From contig NZ_JBGCCH010000005.1 in the NCBI RefSeq assembly GCF_041261205.1, forward strand, positions 124,001 through 188,000: a DNA stretch of 64,000 nt, read 5' to 3'. Numbering within the stretch: the stretch's first letter is position 1; every line of letters begins with the position of its first letter. Source of the DNA: Catenulispora sp. MAP5-51 (GTDB taxonomy: Bacteria; Actinomycetota; Actinomycetes; Streptomycetales; Catenulisporaceae). Positions 52,662 to 61,601 of this stretch are shown here, piece by piece. A model generated the notes under the pieces. That model saw only the letters and a program-made list of their open reading frames with translations. It was not told the origin of the DNA and searched no databases. The translations under genes were made by a program, and so were the position numbers.

Positions 52662-54263
52662 TCAGGCCTTTTCCACCGCCCGGAACGTGTCCGGGTCGGC
52701 GGCCCGCCAGTCCGCGTCCCACCCCTCGACCGGCTCCGCGAGCAGCTCGCCGGGCCGCAGATAGCGGTAGAGCTCTGCGTAGGTGCTGGTCTTGCGCTGG
52801 CTGACGCGCCGGTGCACCATCTCCGGGCGCAGCTCGTGCGGACCGGTCAGGCCCATCGCGGCGATGAGCTGCTGGGCCTCGGCGACGGTCGCGGCCTGGA
52901 AGCGCTGCACCCGGGTGGCCTTGTCCGGCACGTCCAGGGCCCGGTAGCGCTTGGGGTCCTGGGTCGCGACGCCGACCGGGCAGTGGTTGGTGTGGCACTT
53001 CTGCGCCTGGATGCAGCCGACGGCCATCATCATGGCGCGGGCGGCGTTGGTGTAGTCCGCGCCCTGCGCGACGCGCTTCACGATGTCGGTGCCGCGGGCT
53101 ATCTTCCCGCTGGCGCCGATCCGGATCCGGTCCCGCAGGCCCACGCCGACCAGCGCGTTGTGCACCGTCAGCAGACCGTGGGTGAGCGGGGTGCCGACGT
53201 TGTCCTCGAACTCCAGCGGCGCGGCGCCGGTGCCGCCCTCGGAGCCGTCGACCACGATGAAGTCCGGCGTCACGCCCTCGGCCACCATCGCCTTGCACAC
53301 GGCCAGGAACTCCCGCCGCGAGCCCACGCACAGCTTGAAGCCGGTGGGCTTGCCGCCGGAGAGCTCCCGCATCCTGGCGATGAACAGCACCAGCTCGCGC
53401 GGCGTGCTGAAGACTTTGTGGGACGGCGGGCTGATGCACGTGACGCCCTCAGGGACGCCGCGTATGTCGGCGATCTGCCGCGTCACCTTCGGCCCCGGCA
53501 GCACGCCGCCCAGCCCCGGCTTCGCACCCTGGCTCAGCTTCAGCTCGACGCACTTGACCTGAGGATCGGCGGCCTTGTCGCGGAACTTGTCGGGGTCGAA
53601 GTCCCCGTCGGCGGTGCGGGCGCCGAAATACCCGGACCCGAGCTCCCAGACCAGGTCGCCGCCGCCCTCGCGGTGGTACGGCGAGATGCCGCCCTCGCCG
53701 GTGTCGTGCGCGAAGCCGCCGGCCTTGGCGCCCTTGTTCAGGGCCAGGATGGCGTTCGCGGACAGGGCCCCGAAGCTCATCGCGGAGACGTTCAGCAGCG
53801 CCATCTCGTACGGCTGCTTGCAATCCGGGCCGCCGACGAGCACCCGCGGCTGCTCCGGCGTCGGCCGCAGCGGCGACATCGAGTGCTCCAGGAACTCATA
53901 GCCCGAGGCCTCGACCTCCAGCTCGGTCCCGAAGGCCTGGTCGCCGTGGATGCCCTTGGCCCGCTCGTAGATGACCGTGCGCGTGTCGCGGTCGTACGGG
54001 TGCCCGCCGGTGTTGGTCTCGATGAAGTACTGCTGGATCTCCGGCCGGATGTACTCCATCAGGAACCGCACGTGGCCCAGGACCGGGAAGTTGCGCAGGA
54101 TGGAGCGTCGGCGCTGCGACACGTCGTAGATCCCGAGTGCCAGTAGGAGCGCGGACGGGATCAGGGCGAAAAGCCAGAAAAGCGAAAGAGGCACTGCCCA
54201 CGCCGAAGCCAGCGTGAGCAGCGCCGATGCAGGCAGCATGAGCAGTCCCATGCCGCCGCACAC
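52662..54263 (-). CDS. FMN-binding glutamate synthase-like protein (GltB central/FMN domain)
   Basis: 533 residues from GTG 54263 (TAGTG overlap with the gntP stop; ATG 54251 is the alternative). Two membrane-like stretches at the N terminus (about 5-45) precede the alpha/beta barrel: YEMALLNVSAMSFGALS, GEGGISPYH, GGTGAAPLEFEDN. The 3Fe-4S cluster motif C-x5-C-x4-C is intact in CIQAQKCHTNHCPVG. There is no N-terminal glutaminase domain, as in archaeal-type and many stand-alone GltB-like proteins. Such proteins bind FMN and may make glutamate from ammonia or have another FMN-dependent role. It is coupled to the gluconate genes, which is unusual. Confidence 0.9.
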   Translation of the reverse strand: MCGGMGLLMLPASALLTLASAWAVPLSLFWLFALIPSALLLALGIYDVSQRRRSILRNFPVLGHVRFLMEYIRPEIQQYFIETNTGGHPYDRDTRTVIYERAKGIHGDQAFGTELEVEASGYEFLEHSMSPLRPTPEQPRVLVGGPDCKQPYEMALLNVSAMSFGALSANAILALNKGAKAGGFAHDTGEGGISPYHREGGGDLVWELGSGYFGARTADGDFDPDKFRDKAADPQVKCVELKLSQGAKPGLGGVLPGPKVTRQIADIRGVPEGVTCISPPSHKVFSTPRELVLFIARMRELSGGKPTGFKLCVGSRREFLAVCKAMVAEGVTPDFIVVDGSEGGTGAAPLEFEDNVGTPLTHGLLTVHNALVGVGLRDRIRIGASGKIARGTDIVKRVAQGADYTNAARAMMMAVGCIQAQKCHTNHCPVGVATQDPKRYRALDVPDKATRVQRFQAATVAEAQQLIAAMGLTGPHELRPEMVHRRVSQRKTSTYAELYRYLRPGELLAEPVEGWDADWRAADPDTFRAVEKA

Positions 54264-55672
54264 TAGTGCACGAAGGTTCCCAGGATCAGAATCATCACGA
54301 TCGAGACGCTTGACAGGATCGTCTCCATCGCCGACCACGACTTGAACGTCTGCTTGACGTCCATCCCGAAGAACTCCTTCACCAGCCAGAAGCCGGCGTC
54401 GTTGACGTGCGACAGGAACAGCGAGCCCGAGCCCACCGCCAGCGCCAGCAGCGCCGTGGAGGTGTCGTGGTGGCCCGCGGCGATCGGCGCGATGATGCCG
54501 GAGGCTGTGACGGTCGCGACCGTCGCCGATCCCGTGGCCAGCCGGATACCGACCGCGATCAGCCAGGCCAACAGCAGCAGCGACAGGTGCGAGTTGTTCG
54601 CCGCCTTGCCGATCGAGTCGGCGATGCCGGTGCCGACCAGCATCTGCTTGAACGCGCCGCCGGCGCCGATGATCAGCAGGATGCCGGCGATCGGGCCGAG
54701 CGCGGAGCCCATCACGTCCGAGGCCTTGCGGCGGAAGCCGAGCGCGAACGTCGCGTAGACGACGCCGATGATCATCGCCATGATCGGGTCGCCGATGAAG
54801 TCCATCACCTTGTGCAGCTCGGAGGTGGGGCTGCTGTCGGCGATGTCGACGACCGTCTTCACCAGCATGATGAGCACCGGCAGCAGGATCACCGACAGCG
54901 TGGTGAGCACCGAGGGGACCGTGCCGTCCTCGCGCTCGGTCACCGTGTACTGCTTCGCCAGGTTCTCCGGCGGGTGCGGGTGCACGCGCTTGGCGATGAA
55001 GGTGCCGTAGAGCGGGCCGCCGATGATCGCGGTCGGGATGGCGACGATGACGCCGAACAGCAGCGTGGTGCCCAGATCCGCGTGCAGGGCGTTGATCGCC
55101 ACCAGCGGCCCCGGGTGCGGCGGGATCAGGCCGTGCAGGATCGACAGGCCCGCCAGCGCCGGGATGCCGATCCGCAGGATCGAGCCGCCGGTGCGCTTCC
55201 AGACCAGGTAGATGATCGGCACCATGAGGACCAGGCCGACCTCGAAGAACATCGGGATGCCGACGACCATCGCGGCCAGCACCATGGCCCACGGCGCGCG
55301 CTTCTCGCCGACCCGGTCCACGATCGCCCCGACCAGCCGGTCGGCGCCTCCGGAGTCGACCAGCATCTTGCCGAGCATCGCGCCCAGGGCCACGATCACG
55401 CCGACGTTCCCGAGCACGCCGCCGACCCCGGTCTCGGTGGTCGACAGCAGCTTGTCCACCGGGATGCCGCCGGCGATGCCGACGAACAGGCCGCCGATCA
55501 GCAGCGCCAGGAACGGGTGGATCTTCGTCACCGCGGTCATCAGCACCACGAGGGCGATGCCGGCGAGCGCGACCACGATCAGGCGGGTGTCGTGGCCGGT
55601 CCAGGCAGTGGATTTGGCGGCCTTGGCAGCGGCCGCCACGAGTATCGGGTGTGTCGCTATCGCAGAGCCCAT
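54263..55672 (-). CDS. gntP: GntP-family gluconate permease
   Basis: 469 residues with about 12-14 membrane spans. Family marks: FLALLIGGLFVGIAGGIP, GKMLVDSGGADRLV, GIPMFFEVGLVLMVPI, HGLIPPHPGPLVAI and ATGSATVATVTASGII. It imports gluconate (or a related sugar acid) with protons. Its ATG overlaps the gluconokinase stop by four bases (ATGA), so uptake and phosphorylation are made together. Confidence 0.95.
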   Translation of the reverse strand: MGSAIATHPILVAAAAKAAKSTAWTGHDTRLIVVALAGIALVVLMTAVTKIHPFLALLIGGLFVGIAGGIPVDKLLSTTETGVGGVLGNVGVIVALGAMLGKMLVDSGGADRLVGAIVDRVGEKRAPWAMVLAAMVVGIPMFFEVGLVLMVPIIYLVWKRTGGSILRIGIPALAGLSILHGLIPPHPGPLVAINALHADLGTTLLFGVIVAIPTAIIGGPLYGTFIAKRVHPHPPENLAKQYTVTEREDGTVPSVLTTLSVILLPVLIMLVKTVVDIADSSPTSELHKVMDFIGDPIMAMIIGVVYATFALGFRRKASDVMGSALGPIAGILLIIGAGGAFKQMLVGTGIADSIGKAANNSHLSLLLLAWLIAVGIRLATGSATVATVTASGIIAPIAAGHHDTSTALLALAVGSGSLFLSHVNDAGFWLVKEFFGMDVKQTFKSWSAMETILSSVSIVMILILGTFVH

Positions 55673-56319
55673 CACGCGCCGGCCTCCCCGTTGTCGGCGG
55701 CTGCATGGCTGTCCGTGGCTGCATGGCTGTCCGCGGCCGCCTGGTCGTGCGCGGCTTCCACGGCTTCCAGGTGCTCGGTGCGGATCAGGTTCTCCGCCAC
55801 GGTCAGCGGCGCGTCGTGGTCGTCGACCTTGATGCGCACCGGGTTCTCGTCGTCGGCCGGCGGCTCCAGGTCCCCGAACTGCGAGTCGAGGAGCTCCGGC
55901 GGGAAGAAGTGGCCGTTGCGCGCGGTGAGCCGGCGGGCCACGGTCTCGCGGTCGGCGTCCAGGTAGATGAGGCGGACCTGCGGGCGTCCCTGAAGAAGGC
56001 GGTCGCGGTAGACGCGCTTGAGCGCCGAGGACGTGACGACGCCGGGGCGGCCCTTGGCGGTGGTCTCGTCGATCCAGTGCCCGATGTTGTCCAGCCAGGG
56101 CCGGCGGTCCTCGTCGGTCAGCGGATGGCCGGCGGACATCTTGGCGATGTTGGCCTGCGGATGGAACGCGTCCGCCTCGGCGTACTCCCAGCCCAGCCGG
56201 CCGGCGAGCAGCGAGCCGATGGTGGTCTTCCCGCTGCCGGAGACGCCGGTGATCAGCAGGATCGGGGGCTCGGCGCCGGTGCCGGACGCGCCGGCTCCGG
56301 ACGGTGATGCGGCATTCAC
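55672..56319 (-). CDS. gntK: Gluconokinase
   Basis: 215 residues from GTG 56319 with AAGGAGAC upstream. Walker A is GVSGSGKTTIG; EADAFHPQANIAKMSAGHPL and VTSSALKRVYRDRLL are the conserved substrate-binding segments of the GntK family, and RNGHFFPPELLDSQF follows. It phosphorylates gluconate to 6-phosphogluconate for the pentose phosphate pathway. The extra C-terminal HAATDSHAAAD tail comes from an 18-bp DNA repeat (55700-55735). It is divergent from its likely GntR-type regulator. Confidence 0.95.
   Translation of the reverse strand: MNAASPSGAGASGTGAEPPILLITGVSGSGKTTIGSLLAGRLGWEYAEADAFHPQANIAKMSAGHPLTDEDRRPWLDNIGHWIDETTAKGRPGVVTSSALKRVYRDRLLQGRPQVRLIYLDADRETVARRLTARNGHFFPPELLDSQFGDLEPPADDENPVRIKVDDHDAPLTVAENLIRTEHLEAVEAAHDQAAADSHAATDSHAAADNGEAGA
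55700..55735. repeat. 18-bp tandem repeat x2 at the 3' end of gntK
   Basis: GCTGCATGGCTGTCCGTG followed by GCTGCATGGCTGTCCGCG. It encodes repeated His/Ala/Asp residues at the very end of gluconokinase, beyond the enzyme fold. Confidence 0.9.
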
Positions 56320-56390
56320 GGTTGCAGTCTCCTTTGACCCCGTACGCGACACCTCGTGGCGCGCCACGCGTCACCGTAGGCCAAAAAGTA

Positions 56391-56416
56391 TGACTATTAA
56401 AGAGGTGGTGACTATT
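56391..56416. promoter_or_regulatory. Candidate GntR operator: TGACTATT direct repeat
   Basis: TGACTATT occurs at 56391-56398 and 56409-56416 (18 bases apart) in an AT-rich patch of the divergent gntK/gntR gap. The patch is the only AT-rich spot nearby and probably also holds the promoter elements of one or both genes. It is a candidate binding site for the adjacent FadR-type regulator. Confidence 0.55.
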
Positions 56417-56486
56417 CCGTAATATGAAGCCGCGATGGTGGGACGATGATGGCCTGGCACCGCCACGCCACGGGAGGATGAACCGC

Positions 56487-57203
56487 ATGCCGGAGTTGGG
56501 CAAAGGACTGGCCGGCAAGGTCGCCGACGACCTCGGCCACGCCATCGCCGGCGGCCACCGCGCCCCCGGCGAGGTGCTGCGCACCGACGACCTCGCGGAG
56601 GCCTTCGCCGTCAGCCGCACCGTGATCCGCGAGGCGGTGCAAGCACTTCAGGCCAAGCGCCTGCTGCGAAGTTCACCGCGCGTAGGCCTGACAGTACGGC
56701 CGGTAAGGGAATGGCACCTCTACGACCCGGACGTGATCCGCTGGCGCCTCGCGGGCACGCAGCGCACGACAGTCCTCGACGAACTGACGGAACTGCGCGG
56801 CGCGGTCGAGCCGGCCGCGGCTGCCGCGGCGGCCCGTCAGGCGGACCGGCAGAAGCGCACAAGCCTGCTGGAGAGCTCGGCCCGGATGCGCGCCGCCGCC
56901 GCGGTGGGGGACCGGACGTCGTTCCTGGAGGCGGACGTCGACTTCCACCGGCTGGTGCTGGCGATGTGCGGGAATCCCTTGTTCGCACAGCTGGCACCGG
57001 TGACGGAAGAACTACTGCGAGGGCGTGCCGCGCTGAAGCTGCTGCCCACAGCCCCCGACCCCGCCGACGCCGACCGCCACGACGCGGTGGCCGTCGCGGT
57101 CGCGTCGGGCGATCCGGCGCGCGCGGAGGTGGCGATGCGGGCGGTGGTCGCGGAGTCGCTGGCGGACATTCACATGCGGCTGGAGGCGCGCGAGGGGGAT
57201 TGA
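56487..57203 (+). CDS. gntR: GntR-family (FadR subfamily) regulator, likely of the gluconate operon
   Basis: 238 residues from ATG 56487, with GGGAGG nine bases upstream (ATG 56478 is too close to it). The winged helix (about 1-70) has GEVLRTDDLAEAFAVSRTVIREAVQALQAKR in the usual GntR order, and the C-terminal FCD domain has ELRGAVEPAAAAAAA, DVDFHRLVLAMCGNPLF (metal-binding Asp/His) and RHDAVAVAVASGDP. It faces gntK across a short gap with a direct-repeat candidate operator, so it should repress gntKP until gluconate or 6-phosphogluconate binds. Confidence 0.92.
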   Translation: MPELGKGLAGKVADDLGHAIAGGHRAPGEVLRTDDLAEAFAVSRTVIREAVQALQAKRLLRSSPRVGLTVRPVREWHLYDPDVIRWRLAGTQRTTVLDELTELRGAVEPAAAAAAARQADRQKRTSLLESSARMRAAAAVGDRTSFLEADVDFHRLVLAMCGNPLFAQLAPVTEELLRGRAALKLLPTAPDPADADRHDAVAVAVASGDPARAEVAMRAVVAESLADIHMRLEAREGD

Positions 57204-57222
57204 GAGCGAACTGAGAGCGAGC
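57201..57222. repeat. 11-bp tandem repeat x2 beginning with the gntR stop
   Basis: TGAGAGCGAAC followed by TGAGAGCGAGC. The first TGA is the stop codon of the GntR-type regulator. Confidence 0.85.
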
Positions 57223-57227
57223 TCCGA

Positions 57228-57620
57228 TCAGGGCAGTTCGCGCTTGCCCTGACTGCCCCGCTCCCGGGCTTCCTTCTTCTGCTGCTTGGCCATCTCGGCG
57301 AGCTCGTCCAGCTTGGCGCGCTCGTCCTTGGTGGGCCGGCTGTACCGGGGCGCGTCGAACGCGGGCTTCTCCGGGCCGGGCACGCCGGGATGGCGGTGCG
57401 CCGCCTTGGCCTTCTCCGGCTCGTCGGCGCGGGGGTCGCGGCCGAGCAGGTCGGTGTGGCAGGCCAGCACCGCCTCGACCAGGCCGGCGCCGTACTCGGA
57501 TTCGGCGAGGCGTCGCAGGCCGTCCCACTTGAAGCCGGCCTTCTTCAAGGCCCGCTTCTGGAAGAACGACATGCCCTCCAGTACGCCGACGACTTCCTCG
57601 GGCGGCATTGGCGTGTCCAT
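57228..57620 (-). CDS. Uncharacterised small cytoplasmic protein
   Basis: 130 residues, strongly charged. The N-terminal half (PPEEVVGVLEGMSFFQKRAL, KKAGFKWDGLRRLAESEYG) looks globular; the C-terminal half is rich in Lys, Glu and Arg and likely helical or disordered (DELAEMAKQQKKEARERG). There is no signal or membrane segment. I recognise no family. It is divergent from the large membrane protein gene. Confidence 0.75.
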   Translation of the reverse strand: MDTPMPPEEVVGVLEGMSFFQKRALKKAGFKWDGLRRLAESEYGAGLVEAVLACHTDLLGRDPRADEPEKAKAAHRHPGVPGPEKPAFDAPRYSRPTKDERAKLDELAEMAKQQKKEARERGSQGKRELP

Positions 57621-57710
57621 GCCTCGATCCTAGGCCTGAGTAGCTCGGGCGCCAGATCTGAGTACCGCAACGGGTATTGGCGTGTCCCGGTCCGCGCCAG
57701 GGTTGGTGGC

Positions 57711-60614
57711 ATGGGAGATGGGCTGGTCGGATGTCCGGACTGTGGTGCGCCGATGGCGGAGCGGCCGCAGCGCTGTTCGGCGTGCGGCTTGGTGTTGGTC
57801 GGTGAGACGGCCGCGCGGCTGTGGGCGGTGGATCAGCGTATTGCGGAGCTCACCACCGAGCGGGTCGCGTTGCTTCGTACGCTGCGCGCCGCCGGGAGCA
57901 TCGGGATCGCCGCCGCCGTGCCAGATGGCGGCGGAGGGCCGGCGCCGGCTCTTCCGTCCTACCCCGTTCCTCCGCACCTTCTGGCCGGCCGTCCCCGCGT
58001 GGAGTGGAGCCGTCGGCGTGTCCAGAACCTGTTGCTGAGCCTCGGCGTCCTGCTGCTCGCGGTCGCCGCGCTCATCTTCATCGCCGTGAACTGGGGCACG
58101 CTCGGCGCCGGGGGACGCGCTGGCGTCATGGCGGGCGTCACCGTCTCGGCGGCCGGCGCGGCGACGGTGGCCGCACGGCGTGAGCTGCCCGCGACCGCCG
58201 AGTCCGTTGCGGCGCTGACCGTCGCGCTGCTGATCGTCGACGGCGTGGGGCTGCGGCTCATGGGGGTCGGCGGCGGGATCGCCCTGACGACTTATGCGGG
58301 TGCTGTGTCGGCGGTGATCGCTGTGGTGACGGCCGTGTGGTCGGTGCGAGTCAGGATCCGTGCACTCCGCGTCGTCGCGCTCATCGCCGCCGAACTCGTG
58401 CTGCCGCTGGTGACCGGTACGGGCGTCCGTCCCGCCGAAGTCGCGGCCGTCTACGGGCTGCAAGCGGTCGTGCTTCTCGTTTTCCGCTTCCGTCTCGCGC
58501 CGGACCTGCTTCGCATCACGGCGTACATCTGGTGGGGAATCTCCCTTTTCGCCGCCGTCGTCGCCACCTACGGCCACGCCGGTCTGCGTTCGGACTGGGG
58601 TCCGGTCGAGCTGGCGGCGTTCACCGCGATCGCCGTGTGGGCCGCACTCCACGATGCCACCGAGCTCCACTTGGCGCTGGCCACAGCCACCGGCATCGCC
58701 GCGCTGTGCGGATTCGTCCCGCATCTGGACGCGAGCTGGCGTGCCCCGGCCGTCGAAGTGGCGGCCCTGCTGGCCGCGCTGGCTGTCCTGCTGATCCCGA
58801 CCCGCGTCGCGCAGGCTTCGACGGCGGTCGTCGCGGCTGCGGGCCTCGGCGCCCTGCTGACCGCCAAGAAGCCCATCGCCGAAGCGCTCGCGGCGCCGGC
58901 CGGGGTCACCCGCGATGAGATCTGGCACGGCGCCTGGCCCCGCATCCGCAGCCTGCGCGCCACCGACGCGATCCACACCGGCCAGCCCTGGCCCGGCACC
59001 GCGCAGCTGGCCGTGCTGGCGCTCGCGGCGCTGGCCACCGCCGTCGTGCTCGGGCCGAAGATGCCGGTGACGCCGGTGACGCCGGAGACGCTAAAGACGC
59101 CGAAGCGGGCCGCCGCGCGGCGGGCGGTCGTGCCGACGATCGCGGTCCTGGTCGTCGTCAACCTCATCCTGGTTCCGCTCGAAGCCTCCTGGACTCTCCC
59201 GGCCGCCGTCGGCTGGGAGCTGGTCCTCGGCGCGGTCTTGCTGATCGCCGCGATGAGGAAGGACTCTGCGAACGCCCGAGTGCCCGCGATCGTCGGAGCG
59301 TGCTTCCTTGTCCACGCGGCCCTGTGGTCGCTGCGCTCGCCGGTCCTCACCGTCGTCGCCGTCGCGGTGACCCTTCTCGCCACGACGGCCGCCGCGCTGG
59401 CGGCTCGTAAGCGAGTCCGCGATCGCCTCGTCCTGGTGACCGCGGCAGCCGCACTCCTGGCCGTCGAGGCCGCTCTGATCGCCGGGTATCAGGGTGCGTC
59501 GTTCGCGCAGATCGGTGTGGTCCTCGGCATGGTGGCGGCCGCGGTGATGATGACCGCTTACATACTCGGCGGGCGTCTCGACACGGTCCTCGCCACGGCG
59601 CTCCAGGTCGTCGTCCTCGTCGTGGCCGCCACGGCGATCGGCTTCTCCGCATACGAGCCGGTCGCGCTCGCCATCACGACGGCCGTCCTCATCGCTGCGA
59701 CGGCCCCGGCGATCGTCCTGGGCAGGGAGCCGCTTGCGCCCGTGTGGCCCGCGCTCGTCCAGGTGCTCCTCTGCCTGGAGACCGATACCGTCCACCGCTG
59801 GATCGCCCCTGACGCCGACCTCGGCTCGCGGGCGCTGATCCTGGCGCTGGTCGCGGCTGCGGTTTCCGTTGCGGCCACGGCCTTCCGGCGTTTGCCGGAG
59901 AAGGCGGCCGCGGTGGCGCTAATAACAGGCCCTTCGATCTACACGCTGGCCACCATCGGCACCATCGCCGGTCGCCGCTTCGATCCGATCTGGCTCGGTC
60001 TCCTGGCGGGCGGTGTCGCGGCCGCGCTGATCGCGGCGCTCGGAGCGGTCCGATCAGCCCGAGCAGCCGAGGACACGACCGCCCGCGACCCCCGCCTCGC
60101 GATCCACCTTCCGGCGGCCATCAGCTCTCTGCTTCTGGTGGCCGGCAGCTGGGTCCGGCTGGCGGAGTCGCACATCCACTCCGTCGAGCCGTACACCCTC
60201 CCGGCCGCCGTGATCCTCCTCGGTGCCGGCCACCTGCGCCGCCGCCACGACCCGGAAGCCGCGTCGTGGCCCTGCTACGGCCCCGGCCTCGTCCTCGGCC
60301 TCACGCCGACCCTTCTCCAGGCGCTCGCCGATCCCGGCCTGCTGCGGCCCGCGCTGGTCGGCGTCGCGGGGCTGGGCGTGCTGGCCGCCGGGGTCAGGGG
60401 ACGGCTTCAGGCTCCGTTGGCCGTCGGCTCGGCCGTCCTCGCGATCGACGCTGTGGCGCAGCTGTCCCCGGCGCTCGCGGCCGCGTACGACGCCGTCCCG
60501 CGCTGGACGCTGATCGCGCTGGCCGGGGCCCTGCTCCTGGCCCTCGGCGTCGGCTATGAGCGGCGCATCCGCGACCTGCGCACGCTCGGCCGGAAGTTCA
60601 GCGGGCTACGGTAG
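57711..60614 (+). CDS. Large polytopic membrane protein, SCO7613 C-terminal-domain type, with zinc ribbon
   Basis: 967 residues. The N terminus is a double-CxxC zinc ribbon (CPDCGAPMAERPQRCSACG), followed by a coiled helix and then about 25 or more hydrophobic stretches to the end (for example LLLSLGVLLLAVAALIFIAV). This is the layout of actinobacterial SCO7613_C-type membrane proteins, of unknown function. It may be a scaffold or transporter; the zinc ribbon would face the cytoplasm. The amidohydrolase gene begins five bases after its stop, so the two are probably co-expressed. Confidence 0.82.
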   Translation: MGDGLVGCPDCGAPMAERPQRCSACGLVLVGETAARLWAVDQRIAELTTERVALLRTLRAAGSIGIAAAVPDGGGGPAPALPSYPVPPHLLAGRPRVEWSRRRVQNLLLSLGVLLLAVAALIFIAVNWGTLGAGGRAGVMAGVTVSAAGAATVAARRELPATAESVAALTVALLIVDGVGLRLMGVGGGIALTTYAGAVSAVIAVVTAVWSVRVRIRALRVVALIAAELVLPLVTGTGVRPAEVAAVYGLQAVVLLVFRFRLAPDLLRITAYIWWGISLFAAVVATYGHAGLRSDWGPVELAAFTAIAVWAALHDATELHLALATATGIAALCGFVPHLDASWRAPAVEVAALLAALAVLLIPTRVAQASTAVVAAAGLGALLTAKKPIAEALAAPAGVTRDEIWHGAWPRIRSLRATDAIHTGQPWPGTAQLAVLALAALATAVVLGPKMPVTPVTPETLKTPKRAAARRAVVPTIAVLVVVNLILVPLEASWTLPAAVGWELVLGAVLLIAAMRKDSANARVPAIVGACFLVHAALWSLRSPVLTVVAVAVTLLATTAAALAARKRVRDRLVLVTAAAALLAVEAALIAGYQGASFAQIGVVLGMVAAAVMMTAYILGGRLDTVLATALQVVVLVVAATAIGFSAYEPVALAITTAVLIAATAPAIVLGREPLAPVWPALVQVLLCLETDTVHRWIAPDADLGSRALILALVAAAVSVAATAFRRLPEKAAAVALITGPSIYTLATIGTIAGRRFDPIWLGLLAGGVAAALIAALGAVRSARAAEDTTARDPRLAIHLPAAISSLLLVAGSWVRLAESHIHSVEPYTLPAAVILLGAGHLRRRHDPEAASWPCYGPGLVLGLTPTLLQALADPGLLRPALVGVAGLGVLAAGVRGRLQAPLAVGSAVLAIDAVAQLSPALAAAYDAVPRWTLIALAGALLLALGVGYERRIRDLRTLGRKFSGLR

Positions 60615-60619
60615 CCCTT

Positions 60620-61561
60620 GTGTCAGATACCGATCTTGAATCAGGCGCCGATCTTGAGTCGGGTGCCGATCGTGTTTCAGATGCCGACCTGGCGGCGGAG
60701 TCCGCTGACGTCCGGCGCTTCTGGCAGGGCCTGGGCCTGCCCGGCCTGATCGACGTCCACACCCACTTCATGCCGCACCGCCTCCTGGAGCGGATCCAGG
60801 CCTACTTCGACGCCGCCGGTCCGCTGATCGGCCGCGAATGGCCGATCCGCTACCGGCAGGACGAGCGGCGCCGGCTGGAGATCCTGCGCGGATTCGGGGT
60901 GCTGGCCTTCACGTCCCTGGCCTACCCGCACAAGCCGGGCATGGCCGAGAGCCTGAACGCCTGGACCGCGGACTTCGCGGCGCGCACCCCGGACTGTCTG
61001 CACAGCGCGACCTTCTTCCCCGAGCCCGAGGCGGCCGGCTACGTCCCGGCGGCGATCGAGGCCGGGGCCCGGGTGTTCAAGGCGCACGTCCAGGTCGGCG
61101 GCTACGACCCCGCCGACCCGCTGCTGGTCCCGGTGTGGGGAGCGCTGGCCGAGGCAGGGATCCCGGTGATCGTCCACTGCGGCTCGGGGCCGGTCGCGAC
61201 CCGGTACACCGGCCCGGAGCCGATGGCGCGGGTGCTGGCCCGCCATCCGGCGCTGCGGCTGGTCGTCGCGCACTTCGGGCTGCCCGAGTATGTCGGCTTC
61301 CTCGACCTGGCGGAGCGGTACGACGGCGTCCTGTTCGACACCACGATGGCCTTCACCGACTTCTTCGGGCACGTCGAGCTGCCGGACCGGGAGCGCAAGC
61401 GCATCGCGGAGTTCGAACAGCGGATCCTGTTCGGCAGCGACTTCCCGAACATCCCCTACAGCTACACAGGCGCGCTGGAAGCCTTGTCCCGCCTCGATTT
61501 CGGCGAGGGCTGGCTCCGCGCCGTGTGCCACGGGAACGCGGCGCGGATGTTCGGGGTGTGA
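60620..61561 (+). CDS. Amidohydrolase-family (ACMSD-like) metal-dependent hydrolase
   Basis: 313 residues from GTG 60620. After a repetitive Asp/Ser/Ala N terminus (about 2-25, DNA repeat), the TIM barrel begins with GLIDVHTHFMPH (HxH metal site). VFKAHVQVGGYDP, VIVHCGSG (metal His), LVVAHFGLPEYVG and ILFGSDFPNIPYSY (catalytic Asp) follow in amidohydrolase-2 order, as in ACMSD-type decarboxylases/hydrolases. The substrate is unknown. It lies five bases behind the large membrane protein gene. Confidence 0.88.
   Translation: MSDTDLESGADLESGADRVSDADLAAESADVRRFWQGLGLPGLIDVHTHFMPHRLLERIQAYFDAAGPLIGREWPIRYRQDERRRLEILRGFGVLAFTSLAYPHKPGMAESLNAWTADFAARTPDCLHSATFFPEPEAAGYVPAAIEAGARVFKAHVQVGGYDPADPLLVPVWGALAEAGIPVIVHCGSGPVATRYTGPEPMARVLARHPALRLVVAHFGLPEYVGFLDLAERYDGVLFDTTMAFTDFFGHVELPDRERKRIAEFEQRILFGSDFPNIPYSYTGALEALSRLDFGEGWLRAVCHGNAARMFGV
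60623..60694. repeat. 18-bp tandem repeat x4 at the start of the amidohydrolase gene
   Basis: TCAGATACCGATCTTGAA, TCAGGCGCCGATCTTGAG, TCGGGTGCCGATCGTGTT, TCAGATGCCGACCTGGCG, immediately after the GTG start. It encodes four SDADLE-like hexapeptides that are not part of the barrel fold. Confidence 0.92.
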
Positions 61562-61601
61562 GGGGTCTCAGCCGGTGTGCGGGTTGTGAGGGGTCTCAGC
61601 C
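61559..61601. repeat. 28-bp direct repeat duplicating stops of two convergent genes
   Basis: TGAGGGGTCTCAGCC occurs at 61559-61573 and 61587-61601. The TGA of the first copy ends the amidohydrolase gene, and the TCA of the second copy is the stop of the minus-strand DinB gene. Each copy therefore holds a stop for both strands. Confidence 0.92.
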
